From: Gymnopus androsaceus JB14
Taxonomy: Eukaryota; Basidiomycota; Agaricomycetes; Agaricales; Omphalotaceae
Assembly: GCA_009733575.1 (NCBI GenBank)
Contig: ML769716.1
Location: forward strand, 12,603-72,960
Direction of reading: 5' to 3'
DNA length: 60,358 nt
Positions 33,029-43,919 of this stretch are shown here, piece after piece (position 1 is the stretch's first letter; the number at the start of each line of letters is the position of its first letter). Both the position numbers and the translations under genes were made by a program. Below the pieces are notes generated by a model that saw only the letters and a program-made list of their open reading frames with translations, was not told the origin of the DNA and did no database searches.

Positions 33029-34441
33029 CTTCGCAATCTCGTCACATACGATTACGTCGAGTTTCAGCCTGGCTCGTATCCAAATGTGATTATTGGACCC
33101 CACTGCACAGGGTAGTATAGCATCACTTGTGCGATTGTCTTGGGATTGAACTTTTTGCCCAAGGTCCGTTTTTAGTTCTTTCGTTTTTTCATAAACTAAA
33201 ACTCTTTCTAGACTCTCTCAGGTCCTCGGATGAGCAGAAAATGTCTATTCCTACGTCAAAAACGGCACAGATGACGGGCGCATTGAGATTGTGCTCAAAA
33301 TCCCCTCGCGGCAAACCGAACCTCGTCATCCACTGTAAAATTGTCGCCAAAAGCAATACGAGCTCGTTTATGCTCAAAGGCAAGAACGTGACTGGGAGAG
33401 AGGCTAGTTTGAGGATGGCAGAGCTTGGTGTGCAGGTTGGGAATTTGAGGTAAGTGGTGTTGTGGCGTAGTACAATGTTTCTTTATCCTAATGTCAACCC
33501 ACTGTAGCTCCTTTCTCCGTCAAGAAAAGGTCTCCGAGTTCGCCATAATGTCCTCTCAACAACTTCTTGTTGAGACTCAAAAAGCTGCCAGCGACCCCAA
33601 TTTGACCAATTGGCACGAGACGCTGATGGATAGTGGGAAGGATATGAAGGTGGTGAAGGAAGTTAGTTGGTCTTGTTCCTTTCCTCTGACCCAACTAACT
33701 CTCCTTTATCCTCGTGCACTCCTCACAACGTCATAGAAAATCCTCACTGGCCAATCGCAACTCTCGCATGCACAAAACCCTGTTATCGAGCATGACGTCA
33801 AGCGATACCACAAGCGTGGCACCACTGAAGTGAATACTGCTGCACTTCAGGTTTTATTGAGGAGGTATAAGACTGGCGAGGCTATTTGTTCTCTTTTGCG
33901 AGGAGACAAAAAGCCCATAGAGCCTTCGCGAGTCGAATACGTTATACCTTCACATGCGTCATGGTCCCTGGATGGATCCCTTTTAGCGGCGACCTTTGGC
34001 CACCATGTTTCGCAAGTACAAGACGAGGTCAGGATTTCAGGAATCTCCAAGCAGAATTGTCCTATTGCAGTAGGAGTGTGGATTCAGTGGGGACACAAGA
34101 CATTCGATCCCAGAATCGATTTGGAAGACCACGCCGTTAGGTTTAGCAAGTGGCAGCGCACGATGCAGCCAGAGGACAGAGGAAGAGAAGGAATTGAACA
34201 ACGGCGAAGAATTTTCAACAGATTTGCTATTCCCGGGATGGTAACTGGTGCCGGGACAATGTCTTTATTTTCGAGCCTAACTGTGCGGCGAATCACGGCG
34301 TTGGTTTGGTGGATGGAAGCAGTGGCTATGTTCAAGGAGAAGGAGAAGACAAAGGGCTTTCGGCAGCAGCAGGAAGCAGTGGTCCATGAGGAGAGGTTGA
34401 CGGAGGTGCTGGAGGATGTCTATCATGTGTCTGGGGTTTGA
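33029..34441 (+). pseudogene. SMC5 amino-terminal fragment with broken Walker A motif
   Basis: The exons read as the ATPase head of SMC5, a subunit of the SMC5/6 DNA-repair complex: LRNLVTYDYVEFQPGSYPN, then IIGPHCTG followed by a TAG at 33113-33115 exactly where the Walker A lysine should be, then SITCAIVLGLNFLPK. After an intron, VLG is followed by TGA (33231-33233) where Arg is expected, then AENVYSYVKNGTDDGRIEI. A one-base frameshift near 33296-33312 leads to GKPNLVIHCKIVAKSN, NVTGREASLRMAELGVQVGN, VSEFAIMSSQQLLVETQKA and NLTNWHETLMDSGKDM. SMC5 similarity fades near 33890. The open frame to 34441 (with FAIPGMVTGAGTMSLFSS) is unrecognised and may be other DNA fused behind. The rest of SMC5 (coiled coil, hinge, Walker B) is absent. 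Confidence 0.85.
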
Positions 34442-35005
34442 TTATTGAGCCTTTTACTATCCATGTACATTGTATTACTGCTCTGGCTCAGCTTTTTATA
34501 ATGATTTACTTTTTTGAGTTTTGGGTTTTATTTGTGTTGATGAAGTAGGGACTATAGCCTGACTACATTACACGACGTGTATTGGTCAAATGGCAAACAT
34601 GTTAATGCGTCCCGTTTCTATGCATAGATCACGAGATTAATATTGGAAGTGCTGAGAGTTCTAATCATCATGCTGCCAATATTTTACTCGGGTCAAGCAC
34701 CGTCCCGGGCCAGATCCGTAAGGTGTCCGGCCCATCCGTCTCATCACGGAGGACGGTAATTGATAATGATTTAATCGCAATGGTCCGGTTTATCAGTGTT
34801 GACAAATATGCCAGATGATCCCCTTGGGTATTTGCCCAAGGGATTGTACCCTTGCGAGCTGCCCTATATTCAGCTGCTTGGGAAACTACCCTTGCTGATC
34901 ACATCAGACCTTGGGTAGTTCACCAAGGCTGATGTGATCAGGTAGCTGCTACAGGTGGACGCAAGGTGATAGATTAGAATCAACACAACGGACCTGCAAT
35001 ATTCC
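34442..35005. other. Intergenic, with MITE-like repeat copy 2 at 34815-34953
   Basis: No gene. The repeat at 34874-34953 is the inverse of 29779-29855 at about 75-80% identity, and its extension to 34815 carries the CTTGGGCAAATACCC inverse pair. The two copies could be independent MITEs or the ends of one 5.2-kb unit spanning the SMC5 piece. Confidence 0.5.
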
Positions 35006-35520
35006 GTGGGGCATAACGAAAAGCTTACCTTGGCGAATGCACCCAGACTAATAAATCAAGATGTTCGTCCATCCATCCAAAACGCTGGCTGGAATGCAAG
35101 ATCATGGTTTCAGATACTGCGGGAACATTCTCGATCCCAAGAATGTTCTGGACCTGACACGGGCAGAGGTTTACCTTGCGCTCGAGTTGCACACCGATGG
35201 CTCGTTGAGCGCAAATGGTGGTAAGAAAACAGAATACACCGCATGCACCGTGCGTTAAAGCTAGTATAAATACCAGCTTTGCCGATGGCCATGTTATGCT
35301 GTTGCACCACTTGGTGAATAATGACGCGGTCAACCCTCCAAAAGATTTCCAGTGTAATCCAATAGTCCAAGTTCGCCCCGTATCCAGATTGCACACTTAC
35401 GGCTCATTGGATACATCATGGGCAAAGGAAGAGGTAGAGAGGAGAGGTTTACCCTGCGCTCGAGTTGCACACTGACGGCTTCGTCGAGCGCAAATGGTGG
35501 TAAGAATGACAGACTGTGAG
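35006..35520 (+). pseudogene. Exon-like scraps with a 75-bp direct repeat
   Basis: The plus-strand frame at 35061 reads NILDPKNVLDLTRAEVYLA then LELHTDGSLSANGG. About 285 bp downstream (35440-35512) the segment GGTTTACC(T/C)TGCGCTCGAG through GCGCAAATGGTGGTAAGAA is repeated. Both copies end in GGTGGTAAGAA, which could be a duplicated splice donor. The family is unknown. Confidence 0.35.
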
Positions 35521-35789
35521 TCGTGACACGTGGAAAAATCTGGTGTCCTTGACCGGGCCGCTACGCAATGAACCCAACTTAATCAACTTCAACTTAGACA
35601 ACTTCAGCGATGACCGATTACTACGAAGTCGCGTTTATACGGAAAGCATTTATAAAAAACGGAAAATTTGTAAGTTTTACATTGAACATATAACCTTTGA
35701 CTGTACTGATCAAGCAAAGCACTACCGAATTCATGTAAATAATATCAGCAATGCTTTTAGTTCATTGTCTAATCCAACTCCTGTTTAAG

Positions 35790-36131
35790 TGGGCAGGATG
35801 GAAAACAAAAGATGAGACCGACGATCCAGCCACCTCCGTCGCTTTTTATGGATCTACGTTTAACCAGTTTTGGTTCAGCATGAGCCCAGAAGAAATATAC
35901 AAGAGAAAGCCTGTGGTGTCTTTGAAGCAAGGATTGATAAAAAAACATCGTAAGTAAGCTAATCTGTTAATTATTAAACTAGTCTGATACTTGCGCAGTT
36001 GAGGCTGAATCAACCAAGGCTTCCCAGCTGGTGAACCTCACTTTCTGAGCTGCAAATAATTAACTCACTTCCGACTTTGAGAACAGTGTAACCCAGGACC
36101 CATTCCAGGTCCGCCACTCAGGCTCTCGTCT
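35790..36131 (+). other. Possible upstream exons of the RING-like gene
   Basis: A plus-strand frame with SPEEIYKRKPVVSLKQGL ends near 35955. It is separated from the Met at 36132 by an intron-like A/T-rich stretch and GACCCATTCCAGGTCC. It may be the amino end of the following gene or an independent small gene. Confidence 0.25.
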
Positions 36132-36899
36132 TTGGGCAACGATGGGGAGTCAACAACAGCCTTAGAGCTGCCATATCCTGACACCATGGTGGTCGACCCG
36201 CAAGTCCTCTGGTTACCTCCTGATCGAATTGGTCAAGATGTTAAGGACCCAGAACAGCTTTTCAAGGTAGGATTATTTCTGATAGTATTTATTGGATTAT
36301 ATACCATTCTACAGATTATTTCAAACGCTCTGGCATTGGAAGGAATCAATGGCCATGAGTTCTACAAACATCTGAAGAGAGATCGAAAGGACGTAAGTCT
36401 ATAATATCAAGACTGAGACCAATTACTTACATTTCCATTTTTTTTGGCAGTTTGGACAGAAATGGTTTGAGCAGCAGGAATGCGCGGTAAGTCGGAAGTC
36501 ATATTTGTATTTTTTTTTTCTGAAATCTTCTAGATCTGCACCTTCGAAACTATCCAGACAGTGCTGACCTGCCCAACCAGAGCAGTGGGTTATTGTGGCC
36601 CATGTACTGTCCGGTTGTTATTAGCTTCAAGGGAAGAATTCCCTGCTGGAAAATTGCAATGTAAGTGTTAAAACCATTAATTTTCTATATAATTTCAATG
36701 ACACAGTTGTATAGGCCCTTGCTGTCGAAAAATCGGGTACCTAATTTCCATTGAATGGGTATTTGCGCAGAATGAAGAAGCACGAGATGAGTATAAGAAG
36801 CAATACAAGAAGGAAAGGAATCATATGAGGAAGGCTAGGGCTAAAGAGGAAAAACTGGCCCAACAGTATGAGATTGAGGAAGGTGAAATTGTGGAGTGA
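36132..36899 (+). CDS. RING-like zinc-binding protein with charged tail
   Basis: Starts MGNDGESTTALELPYPD at 36132 and ends IEEGEIVE plus stop at 36897-36899. Introns are 36267-36314, about 36393-36451, 36487-36534 and about 36660-36717. The conserved part is CAICTFETIQTVLTCP, YCGPC and, across an intron, CPCCRKIGYL: four Cys pairs spaced as in RING or treble-clef domains, but without the usual His. The tail DEYKKQYKKERNHMRKARAK is a basic coiled coil. A RING relative would act as an E3 ubiquitin ligase, though the missing His makes that uncertain. The first intron is 48 nt, in frame and stop-free, so retention would add a hydrophobic segment. Confidence 0.65.
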
Positions 36900-37446
36900 T
36901 GTACATGTATTCATTATCAGCCATACCCAGACTCATTCACTAACATCTGAGAAATCATTTTCATCTTTGTTAGCAGATTCTTCAAACTTGTCTGATTCTG
37001 CTGTGAGCTCAATTGGGTGGACCAAGGCTCACTTTCCTTCTTTGTACTCATGATCACTTACAAGATCCTACTTATTCCTGGTGGATCAATGTTAATTGTG
37101 CCTGCTCGTGAGTTTCCCGCTTGCTTGTACCTCCTTGCGGGACAAGGCAATTGCTCGTAAATGTTTGCGCATCAAAGCTTGTGCCTTAAGTACAATGGGT
37201 ATTAATGTGATTAGGACGAGTGAATTCGTGAATTTGGCACCTAAAGCAGTCTGCGGAACTAGAAATCAACCATTTTCAATGCAAAAAGACTGAAGCCATA
37301 CATTTTATGTATACATACTTCAATTTCGATGCATACATACAGCAATATGTGAGGGAAGAGCTTCTGAAATGGTTTCATAAACTCTGGAGGCTTTATAAAG
37401 GCGGCAGGCACGATAGTAATGATGCTTTTACCGCTCCGAGTCAAGG
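36900..37446. other. Intergenic region
   Basis: I see no gene. Open frames on both strands are short and without motifs. A poly-T/AT region near 36955-37070 may hold the polyadenylation signals of the RING-like gene. Confidence 0.4.
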
Positions 37447-37698
37447 TTAGCAGTCGGTAAACTTTAAGTACGCGTCGCGATTCTTGATCTTGATCGCGCC
37501 ATCACTACCAAATATCACATCGATTCCACAAGCTGCCTCTGGGTCTATTCCCGGCGCGCAGATAGGACTTAGACAACCGACGTTGCACAGTTCGAAAAGG
37601 TCGTTTCCACAGATGTGATACTTATCTCTATTAGAGGGCTTTGGGCTTTGTTTCTCTTTACATAAGTGCATGGCGACCGTCGATGGTCGCTTGTCCAC
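37447..37698 (-). CDS. Small Cys-containing hypothetical ORF (83 aa)
   Basis: A single-exon minus-strand frame with six or more Cys in its middle and end (HICGNDLFELCNVGCLSPIC, AACGIDVIFG). There is no clear signal peptide, although an upstream exon could supply one. The pattern is compatible with a small disulphide-rich protein, but chance cannot be excluded. Confidence 0.3.
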   Translation of the reverse strand: MDKRPSTVAMHLCKEKQSPKPSNRDKYHICGNDLFELCNVGCLSPICAPGIDPEAACGIDVIFGSDGAIKIKNRDAYLKFTDC

Positions 37699-37816
37699 GT
37701 TTCTTTTTTCTCAAAGGTCTTTGCAATTGAACAAAGGGACTCGAGATGATTGATAAATGAGTGGCTCGAAAGGAACTTATTTAACTCGCTGAATAGTTTG
37801 CGATCCCATTACCATC

Positions 37817-38277
37817 ATGAAGTTCCTAAATTCGTCCCCTCTGACAGATGTCTGTTCAGCCTCACATAGCAAAGTCGATGCTGTAACCCTCATTTTTTGT
37901 ACATTGATTCTCCGTTTTCTGATAGTGTTTGCGTGGTACTAGTTGGAACACCACGCTCTATTGCTCATACATCAAAGACGAGCCCGTCGACAGGCACATT
38001 TGGAGGCCATTAGAGCTCTACGCACCAAAGCCAAAATTGTACAAACCAAGTTCAAAGCTGCTGAGATTCATATGGCTTGCGAAGTGGTAAGTTTGAGCAT
38101 ACCTATTCATGCACTGATAAACACCTAACGTTAACCATAGCAAAATAAAGCCATTGAAAGTTGGTTCGAAAGTCTTCAATCATTACAAGATTTGCTGGCG
38201 GAAATGCGCCGAAGCAGAGAAGAGATGGAGAAGCAGGTGACTAAACTTCGTCTTTCGCTGAAGCTGAAATGTATCTA
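37817..38277 (+). CDS. Small coiled-coil hypothetical gene
   Basis: The first exon MKFLNSSPLTDVCSASHSK starts at 37817. An intron ending TACTAG at 37941 leads to HHALLLIHQRRARRQAHLEA and TKAKIVQTKFKAAEIHMACEV. After another intron, QNKAIESWFESLQSLQDLLA and EMRRSREEMEKQVTKL end at about 38277. It is a predominantly helical, charged protein of about 110-130 residues. No family is recognised. Confidence 0.4.
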
Positions 38278-38523
38278 AATTCCGATCGCACAGGTAAAAC
38301 GAGTTTGAAGCACAAGGATCTGCTTAGTAAATCTTTAGGAATCGTCTTACAAGGGGAATGAATATAATATTACTGACGTCTCTCACAACAATCATATGCG
38401 ATTGGCGAGAATGGGAAAGAGCATTTCATCAGGTGTCCGTGCCGTCTTCCAGCTCGTGCTAGGTTATTTATCTATGATCGCTTCCATTTCGAAGTTTTCA
38501 GCTCCCCCACTTCCTTCCTGGAT

Positions 38524-39237
38524 ATGAGTAGCAAAACACCTTTTACCACTAATCCGACTACCTCTCGCCGCAAACATACCAAAAATCCCCTTTCCAATTT
38601 CGATCGCAAAGCAATCTGCCTTCGCCATCTTTCTAATCCTGCTTGAAAAACACGAAGACATTGCTTGGGATTATGACGTTGATTGCACGACGGTCAGCAA
38701 GATCCTGAAGGACAAGGAAAGGTGGTTGAATGCGGAAGATGACGCAAGGCAAAAACGGCGCCCATCCGTGCCCAAATATCCTCTTGTCAAGGAAGAGATG
38801 AAAAAATGGCTCATGGAAGTCAGTGACGAGTATTACGGAAGCCTTCCTGACCAGTCGGTCTACCCATGGGGCTGGAGGAGCGCGCTGTCAAATGGTCCAT
38901 TCACAGACGCCAGTCTGAAAGAAAAGGCTCTCTCCATTGCCAGATCGCATGGCATCGATTTCCAAGCGCCAAAAGGCTGGGTGCAATCCTTCAAAAATCG
39001 ACATAACATTTGGGGCGGGTTTTGGGGTGGGTACCGCCTGGCAATGGAGCAAAGGCAGAGCACGACTAGTACACAGAGCATATCGCAGTCACATCGCGCT
39101 CATGAACGTGTGCCAGTTATGGAATATTCCGTTACCTGCCCTAATACCAGCTTCCCCTGGCTTCAGTTGTCCAATGGTGAGGCGAATTTCAGCTTTCCAC
39201 TCAGTCATCTCATCCTTCGACAGAAACTGCCATAGAT
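38524..39237 (+). pseudogene. CENP-B-type HTH DNA-binding gene, frameshifted
   Basis: Starts MSSKTPFTTNPTTSRRKHTK at 38524. The first helix-turn-helix begins NFDRKAICLRHLSNPA and continues, after a one-base frame change near 38643, as HEDIAWDYDVDCTTVSKILK. The second HTH follows with KYPLVKEEMKKWL, FTDASLKEKALSIARSHG and APKGWVQSFKNRHNI. Two adjacent HTH units of this kind form the CENP-B/Tc5 DNA-binding domain of pogo-type transposases and of host genes derived from them. No DDE domain follows. The tail changes frame again, with an Asp/Glu-rich end near 39250-39340. It is probably a pseudogene. Confidence 0.75.
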
Positions 39238-39504
39238 CCAGCCCATCCTGAAGATGCAGAAGACGAGAGTGATTCGGGCTGTCGCCAATCTACTTTCGAT
39301 GTCTCTTACCTCCGTAGCAGTGCATTCGAGTCGCTCTAGAAAATCGAAATACTTGCTAAGGGTAGATACACTCAATAAAATTTGCCGGCGTCGAATTATC
39401 TGATCGTAATAAAAGCAAATTGAAAGACTGTCAATCGGTAAACGGACGGAATGGGACGCCGAAGATCACACACGAGGTCTCACGGGAGATAATCTTGAAC
39501 AAAG

Positions 39505-40762
39505 ACTACCACCATGTCTGAAGGTGAGCTCTCCTCACACGAATACGCTTTTCTTAACAAGATATTGGCACAGAACTCAATTTGAAAAATGGGAAATCTC
39601 AAGGTGAACCCTACCCTTATTCATTCAACCAGTCTGTTCTCAACCATTTCAAGAGACTACTGGCTCTATCGATACTGCCCGTGGCAGAGAGACCACACCC
39701 AGACCGGTCGTGCGTGCAATATCTCGATAAATGGCTGATTTTTTGCTGATCAGAGCTGCAGAGGTCTTCTTCGACAAGGCCCTTTGACCCTTTCCTTGAC
39801 GCCCCCCATAGACCAATCTACCCCTTGCCCAAACGTGCGAGGATCATAGGAGATCACGAAAACGATGTCAATGTATGTTAATACCATTCTTTCAATATGA
39901 GCTTACAGATGTATCTTTATTCCAGGATGTCGTGGAGTGCTTAACGGACGCGATTAGTGTGTGGCTCGGGTCGGTTTGGGTACCCCAAAGGTCAACCTGA
40001 CCCGGACCCGGCACTGCACCCGGACCCGGTCAGCCAGGTACGGGTTTCTCCGGGTCCGGGTTGGGTTATGGTTTTTTCCGGGTGAATTTTCATTGTTTTG
40101 TTCATTTTACTATACTTAACTTATTTGCATGAATAAAATTAATGGATGGCCATTGTAGACATTGTATTAGGTGTTTATTGGACTTAAAATGCTAGTTTGC
40201 TTGTAATTACATTAAAACTTCTATTTAAAAACCTTGCAAATATTAAAAATGCTTGAAAACCAAGGAAACCCAATGTTAAAATACCTTCAAATACCCTAAA
40301 ATACCTAGATTGATGCCAGATATCTAATTAGGGTTTAAACAGTTATTTAAACATAATGATGGCAAAATTTCTATATAAAATTTGCAAATCTTGAAAATGC
40401 AATGAAAACAGTGTTTCCAAGCATAAACACTATCTTAAATATGTTGGTACCATAGATGCATGCCTGGTCCCCAAATCATTACAGAGAGCTTAAAATAGCT
40501 GTTTGAATGCAGTTGTACATTACAATTTTTATTATAAAAACCTAAAATCATAAAAAATGTAGGTTTCTAGTTCTACACAGGAGGATCCGGTATATTGCCG
40601 GTCCGGTGTGCAGAGCTGACCCGACCCGACCCGCACAGCCACCCGACCCGGAAACCGCATACCGCATACTCGAGCACACACTAGACGCGATTAACTCCTT
40701 GAAATCTGTGTTCGTCAAAGTTCCGAGGGGATGCATACTGGTGCAGAATCTGCAACAAATGT
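39505..40762 (+). pseudogene. Small hypothetical gene split by a hAT-type MITE
   Basis: Start MSE near 39513, with later exons reading SSSTRPFDPFLDAPHRPIYP and PKRARIIGDHENDVN (to about 39868). After an intron, DVVECLTDAI is split after GACGCGAT by a 729-bp insertion. Removing it joins NSLKSVFVKVPRGCILVQNL and a stop at 40760-40762. The product would be about 100 residues. I do not recognise the family. A mono-exonic tail insertion of this kind would truncate the protein unless spliced out. Confidence 0.5.
39955..40683. mobile_element. Non-autonomous hAT-type element (729 bp), 8-bp TSD GACGCGAT
   Basis: Ends TAGTGTGTGGCTCG and, inverted, TAGTGTGTGCTCGAG. GACGCGAT flanks it on both sides (39947-39954, 40684-40691). 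Subterminal regions are made of ACCCGACCCG/CGGGTCCGGGT repeats and the centre is A/T-rich and non-coding. An 8-bp TSD with short TIRs and GC-rich subterminal repeats is the hAT MITE pattern. Confidence 0.9.
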
Positions 40763-42177
40763 GACCACTACCACCACTACCGCGACCACCAAGACCACAG
40801 TTACCACCAGTACCGTCACGACCATTGCGTTCGCCTAAATTTCAACAGTTATCGAAGGCCGGATCGATCATCATGATCATACCTGAATGAGCAAGCCAAA
40901 GCGTATTGTATTGATAGTTAATCACCTGCCTGTCAAGGATATGCCTAACGCCGGTCAAGAAAATTATTCTACTGTAAAGAACAAGTCAGCGATTCCTTCG
41001 TCCATCCAAGCTTGATAGTAGAAAACTTGCATGTACGAAGATAAATAATTCACATGGTCTACACGAGGCCGAATAATTATAATACTGCAATCTTTGATTG
41101 CAAGCACATAATAAGAAAATTTGAATCAATAATGCTGTGCAAAACTCATCACGCTCATGTCGAAGCGGAATATATGTAGCATTATATATTCGGCGACCAA
41201 TGATATTCCTCAAGAAAAACTTTCTATTTTAGACCAACAAAGGACTTTCAGGCGTAGATACACACAGCTCCATCCCAATGACATGAGTTTCTGAAAAATA
41301 CATCGGCCGGAATATCTCAATCAAATGGGGTCAAATCGTTGAGCAGATCTTCTGGCCGAGGAACAAATTTGGTCAAGGTAAATGGCATGTGCTCAAAGAT
41401 ATAATTATGGGGTCAAATCGTTGAGCAGATGTACCTGGCGTGCGATTGGTGGAGAACGGCTCTGACTGCGGATTGTGCGCATGACTTGCGCTAGTATGCC
41501 TTTGATCGCGTCATAACTGGCATGTTCATGTTGGAATTGGAGCTCAGTCGAAGTGATTCATCCTTTCCTTTGCATTTTCATCACAATGAACGCCAGGGCA
41601 ATCTCTTCTGTGCATATATTGGGTCTAAATCATGAATCATAGTGAATTCTTAACCCTGATCTAGACGCTCGCTTACAAGCATACAAATTATTCCTTCTAC
41701 CGATACGTGGTAGAAGACGGAGAAACCAGAATCGTAGAGGATGAGTACGAACAGTTTCACGAGGGTGAATGCTGATTCTATAATAATAGCAGCCCAGTCC
41801 AATCCCATCCGAAAGATACCAACAACAAAGCCTCATTTGGGAACCCTACTAGTTTCACTACAGGTAAGGTGGAATCAAATATCGATTAGCAAGGCTTAAG
41901 CTGAGTTCTGGAGGAGAGAATCCATCTTCCCCGCAAAAGGCCAGGAAAGTATTTTTGGTAAATGGGCCTCCAATTTCGGAGGCAAGTTTGGCCCCAGGCG
42001 TTTGGAATCTGCCGGATTTCATTCTCAAACAGGCGCGACGTCGTACGCAGCGCCAGTGTCTGTGATACAGAACGACGTATCTGCACAGATACGTCTATGT
42101 CCAATGGGATGCAGCCAGTGTCGCTGGTCACGTCTATGCAGTGATCCATCGATTCATCGAACTACGTCTGGCCCCCC
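40763..42177. other. Intergenic region without supported genes
   Basis: Open frames at 41213-40986, 41836-41630 and 42149-41886 (minus) lack motifs. ATGGGGTCAAATCGTTGAGC occurs twice, near 41324 and 41409. A 22-bp palindrome, GACGTATCTGCACAGATACG plus TC, is at 42074-42095. Confidence 0.4.
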
Positions 42178-42665
42178 CCGCTCATGAGGCTGGGAATCAA
42201 TCTGTTAAGAGCAGCAATGTACCAATCAAGTGCATAGTTTATTTGAGGACTCATGTTAGGGTGGAATAGCGGAATATATCTAGAATACACGAATCTGGGA
42301 ATCCGGAGTCACGACCAGCTGCAAGGATGTCTCTCAAAAACATGCCAGCTACAGGAGGCAGATTCTAACGTTGACTAACGGCAAGAATTCGAATGATACA
42401 ATGAGGCGAGGATTAACATGCGGTTTGGAATATGGAGCCATTTAATGTCTTCAACGCTAACTACTTTTCTTCAATACCATGACCTCTTTTGAAACGTGGC
42501 CTGAAGCTATCGAGGAAATCCTGAAACTTGATGTCGAAATTAATTGTCTCTTCTGTGCATTTTTTGCTGGCGTTTTCATCACCTTGGTAATTGTGCTGGT
42601 AGTATGTGTTAGCCCTACTAACCGCACATTGTATGCTGATCAACAAACTGCAATACAATAGATCA

Positions 42666-42892
42666 TGAATTCGAAAGGCACCAAACGCAGGGTTATTCGT
42701 CTTAGACGCCCAGTGGATGGGAGCTCCAGCCAAGTCCTGATGGCAAAACATGTGGAGTTCGCCGCCCTACTGCAAAAATTGGCTCTAGAGCAGCTGAGGA
42801 TTGCTCAGGAATCCAAGGGAGTAGACATCAGTGCGGAGTCGGAGGATGAAGTTCAAGTAGCCCTCACGACTTTTAATTCCACGCAATGCTAG
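42666..42892 (+). CDS. Small ORF in the shared palindrome centre (75 aa), copy 1
   Basis: MNSKGTKRRVIRLRRPVDG, then HVEFAALLQKLALEQLRIA: a basic start and a Leu-rich helix. An almost identical frame is at 44611-44838, with only a few substitutions, which could mean constraint or recent duplication. No family is recognised. Confidence 0.35.
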
Positions 42893-43081
42893 CGACTAGG
42901 AAGTGGAAGGGTAGTTACCCGATAGTTACTAGTGCACATATATTTAGAGTTATTTCATTCACTCATCCTAGCTCTGGCTCTCGCTTAAGCGAATTGTGGA
43001 TCCACAGTTCCAATTTCGGTCGTTAATAAGTATCACAATGTCACCTGTCACAGACGCTCTTGCTCCTTCTTGCTCTTCGAC

Positions 43082-43302
43082 ATGTCTGATACAAACCCCA
43101 CCACTCCCGTCCGCTCAGCCTTTGATGACCCCATGAATGGAACAACTGCTCAGGATAACACACCCAAACCTTCAAGCTCGCATCAACGAAGGGCACGCTC
43201 AGTTAGTATTCTTTGAAACTGAGATAAGGATAGATCATGCTAGCTAATTTGAGCTCATAGACTTCACCAGCCTCACCCTCTGCTAGAGGGGGGAGAACAG
43301 GC
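43082..43302 (+). pseudogene. First-exon copy of the 45028 gene
   Basis: MSDTNPTTPVRSAFDDPMNG and the intron to TSPASPSARGGRTG are repeated from 45028. Here the reading runs into arm A of palindrome 1 in place of the next exons, so it is an orphan first exon. Confidence 0.75.
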
Positions 43303-43894
43303 CACATACTACCAGCACAATTACCAAGGTGATGAAGACGCCAGCAAAAAATGCACAGAAGAGACGATTAATTTCGACATTGAGTTTCAGGATTTCTCGA
43401 TAGCTTCAGGCCACGTTTCAAAAAGGGTCATGGTATTGAAGAAAAGTAGTTAGCGTTGAAGACATTAAATGGCTCCATATTCCAAACCGCATGTTAATCC
43501 TCGCCTCATTGTATCATTCGAATTCTTGCCGTTAGTCAACGTTAGAATCTGCCTCCTGTAGCTGGCATGTTTTTGAGAGACATCCTTGCAGCTGGTCGCG
43601 ACTCCGGATTCCCAGATTCGTGTATTCTAGATATATTCCGCTTTTCCACCTTAACATGAGTCCTCAAATAAACTATGCACTTGATTGGTACATTGCTGCT
43701 CTTAACAGATTGATTCCCAGCCTCATGAGCGGAAGAATTGCTGATTTGGCGAATTTGGTATATTTGGGACGACGGGGGCTTGTCAGAAGAATCAGAATAC
43801 TAATTAATTTGTGATCGACGGCGGAAATATGTACAATACCCATGCACTATCAAATTACTACCAAAGTGTTATCAGTGCGGAGTCGACGATTTCC

Positions 43895-43919
43895 NNNNNN
43901 NNNNNNNNNNNNNNNNNNN
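43895..43919. other. Assembly gap (25 N)
   Basis: A run of 25 N between palindromic structures 1 and 2. The 15-mer ATCAGTGCGGAGTCG just left of it (43871-43885) also occurs in the shared centre (42827-42841), so the join may be wrong. Confidence 0.99.

Larger units (their letters stand above)
42178..43732. repeat. Palindromic structure 1: 431-bp arms around a 694-bp centre
   Basis: The left arm 42178-42608 and right arm 43303-43732 are inverted copies with a few percent divergence, including base changes near 42515-42550. The centre is 42609-43302. The arms contain the first exon of a small membrane-protein gene (42479 on plus; MTSFETWPEAIEEILKLD and then CAFFAGVFITLVIVLVV), so it is present head-to-head twice. 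Confidence 0.9.
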
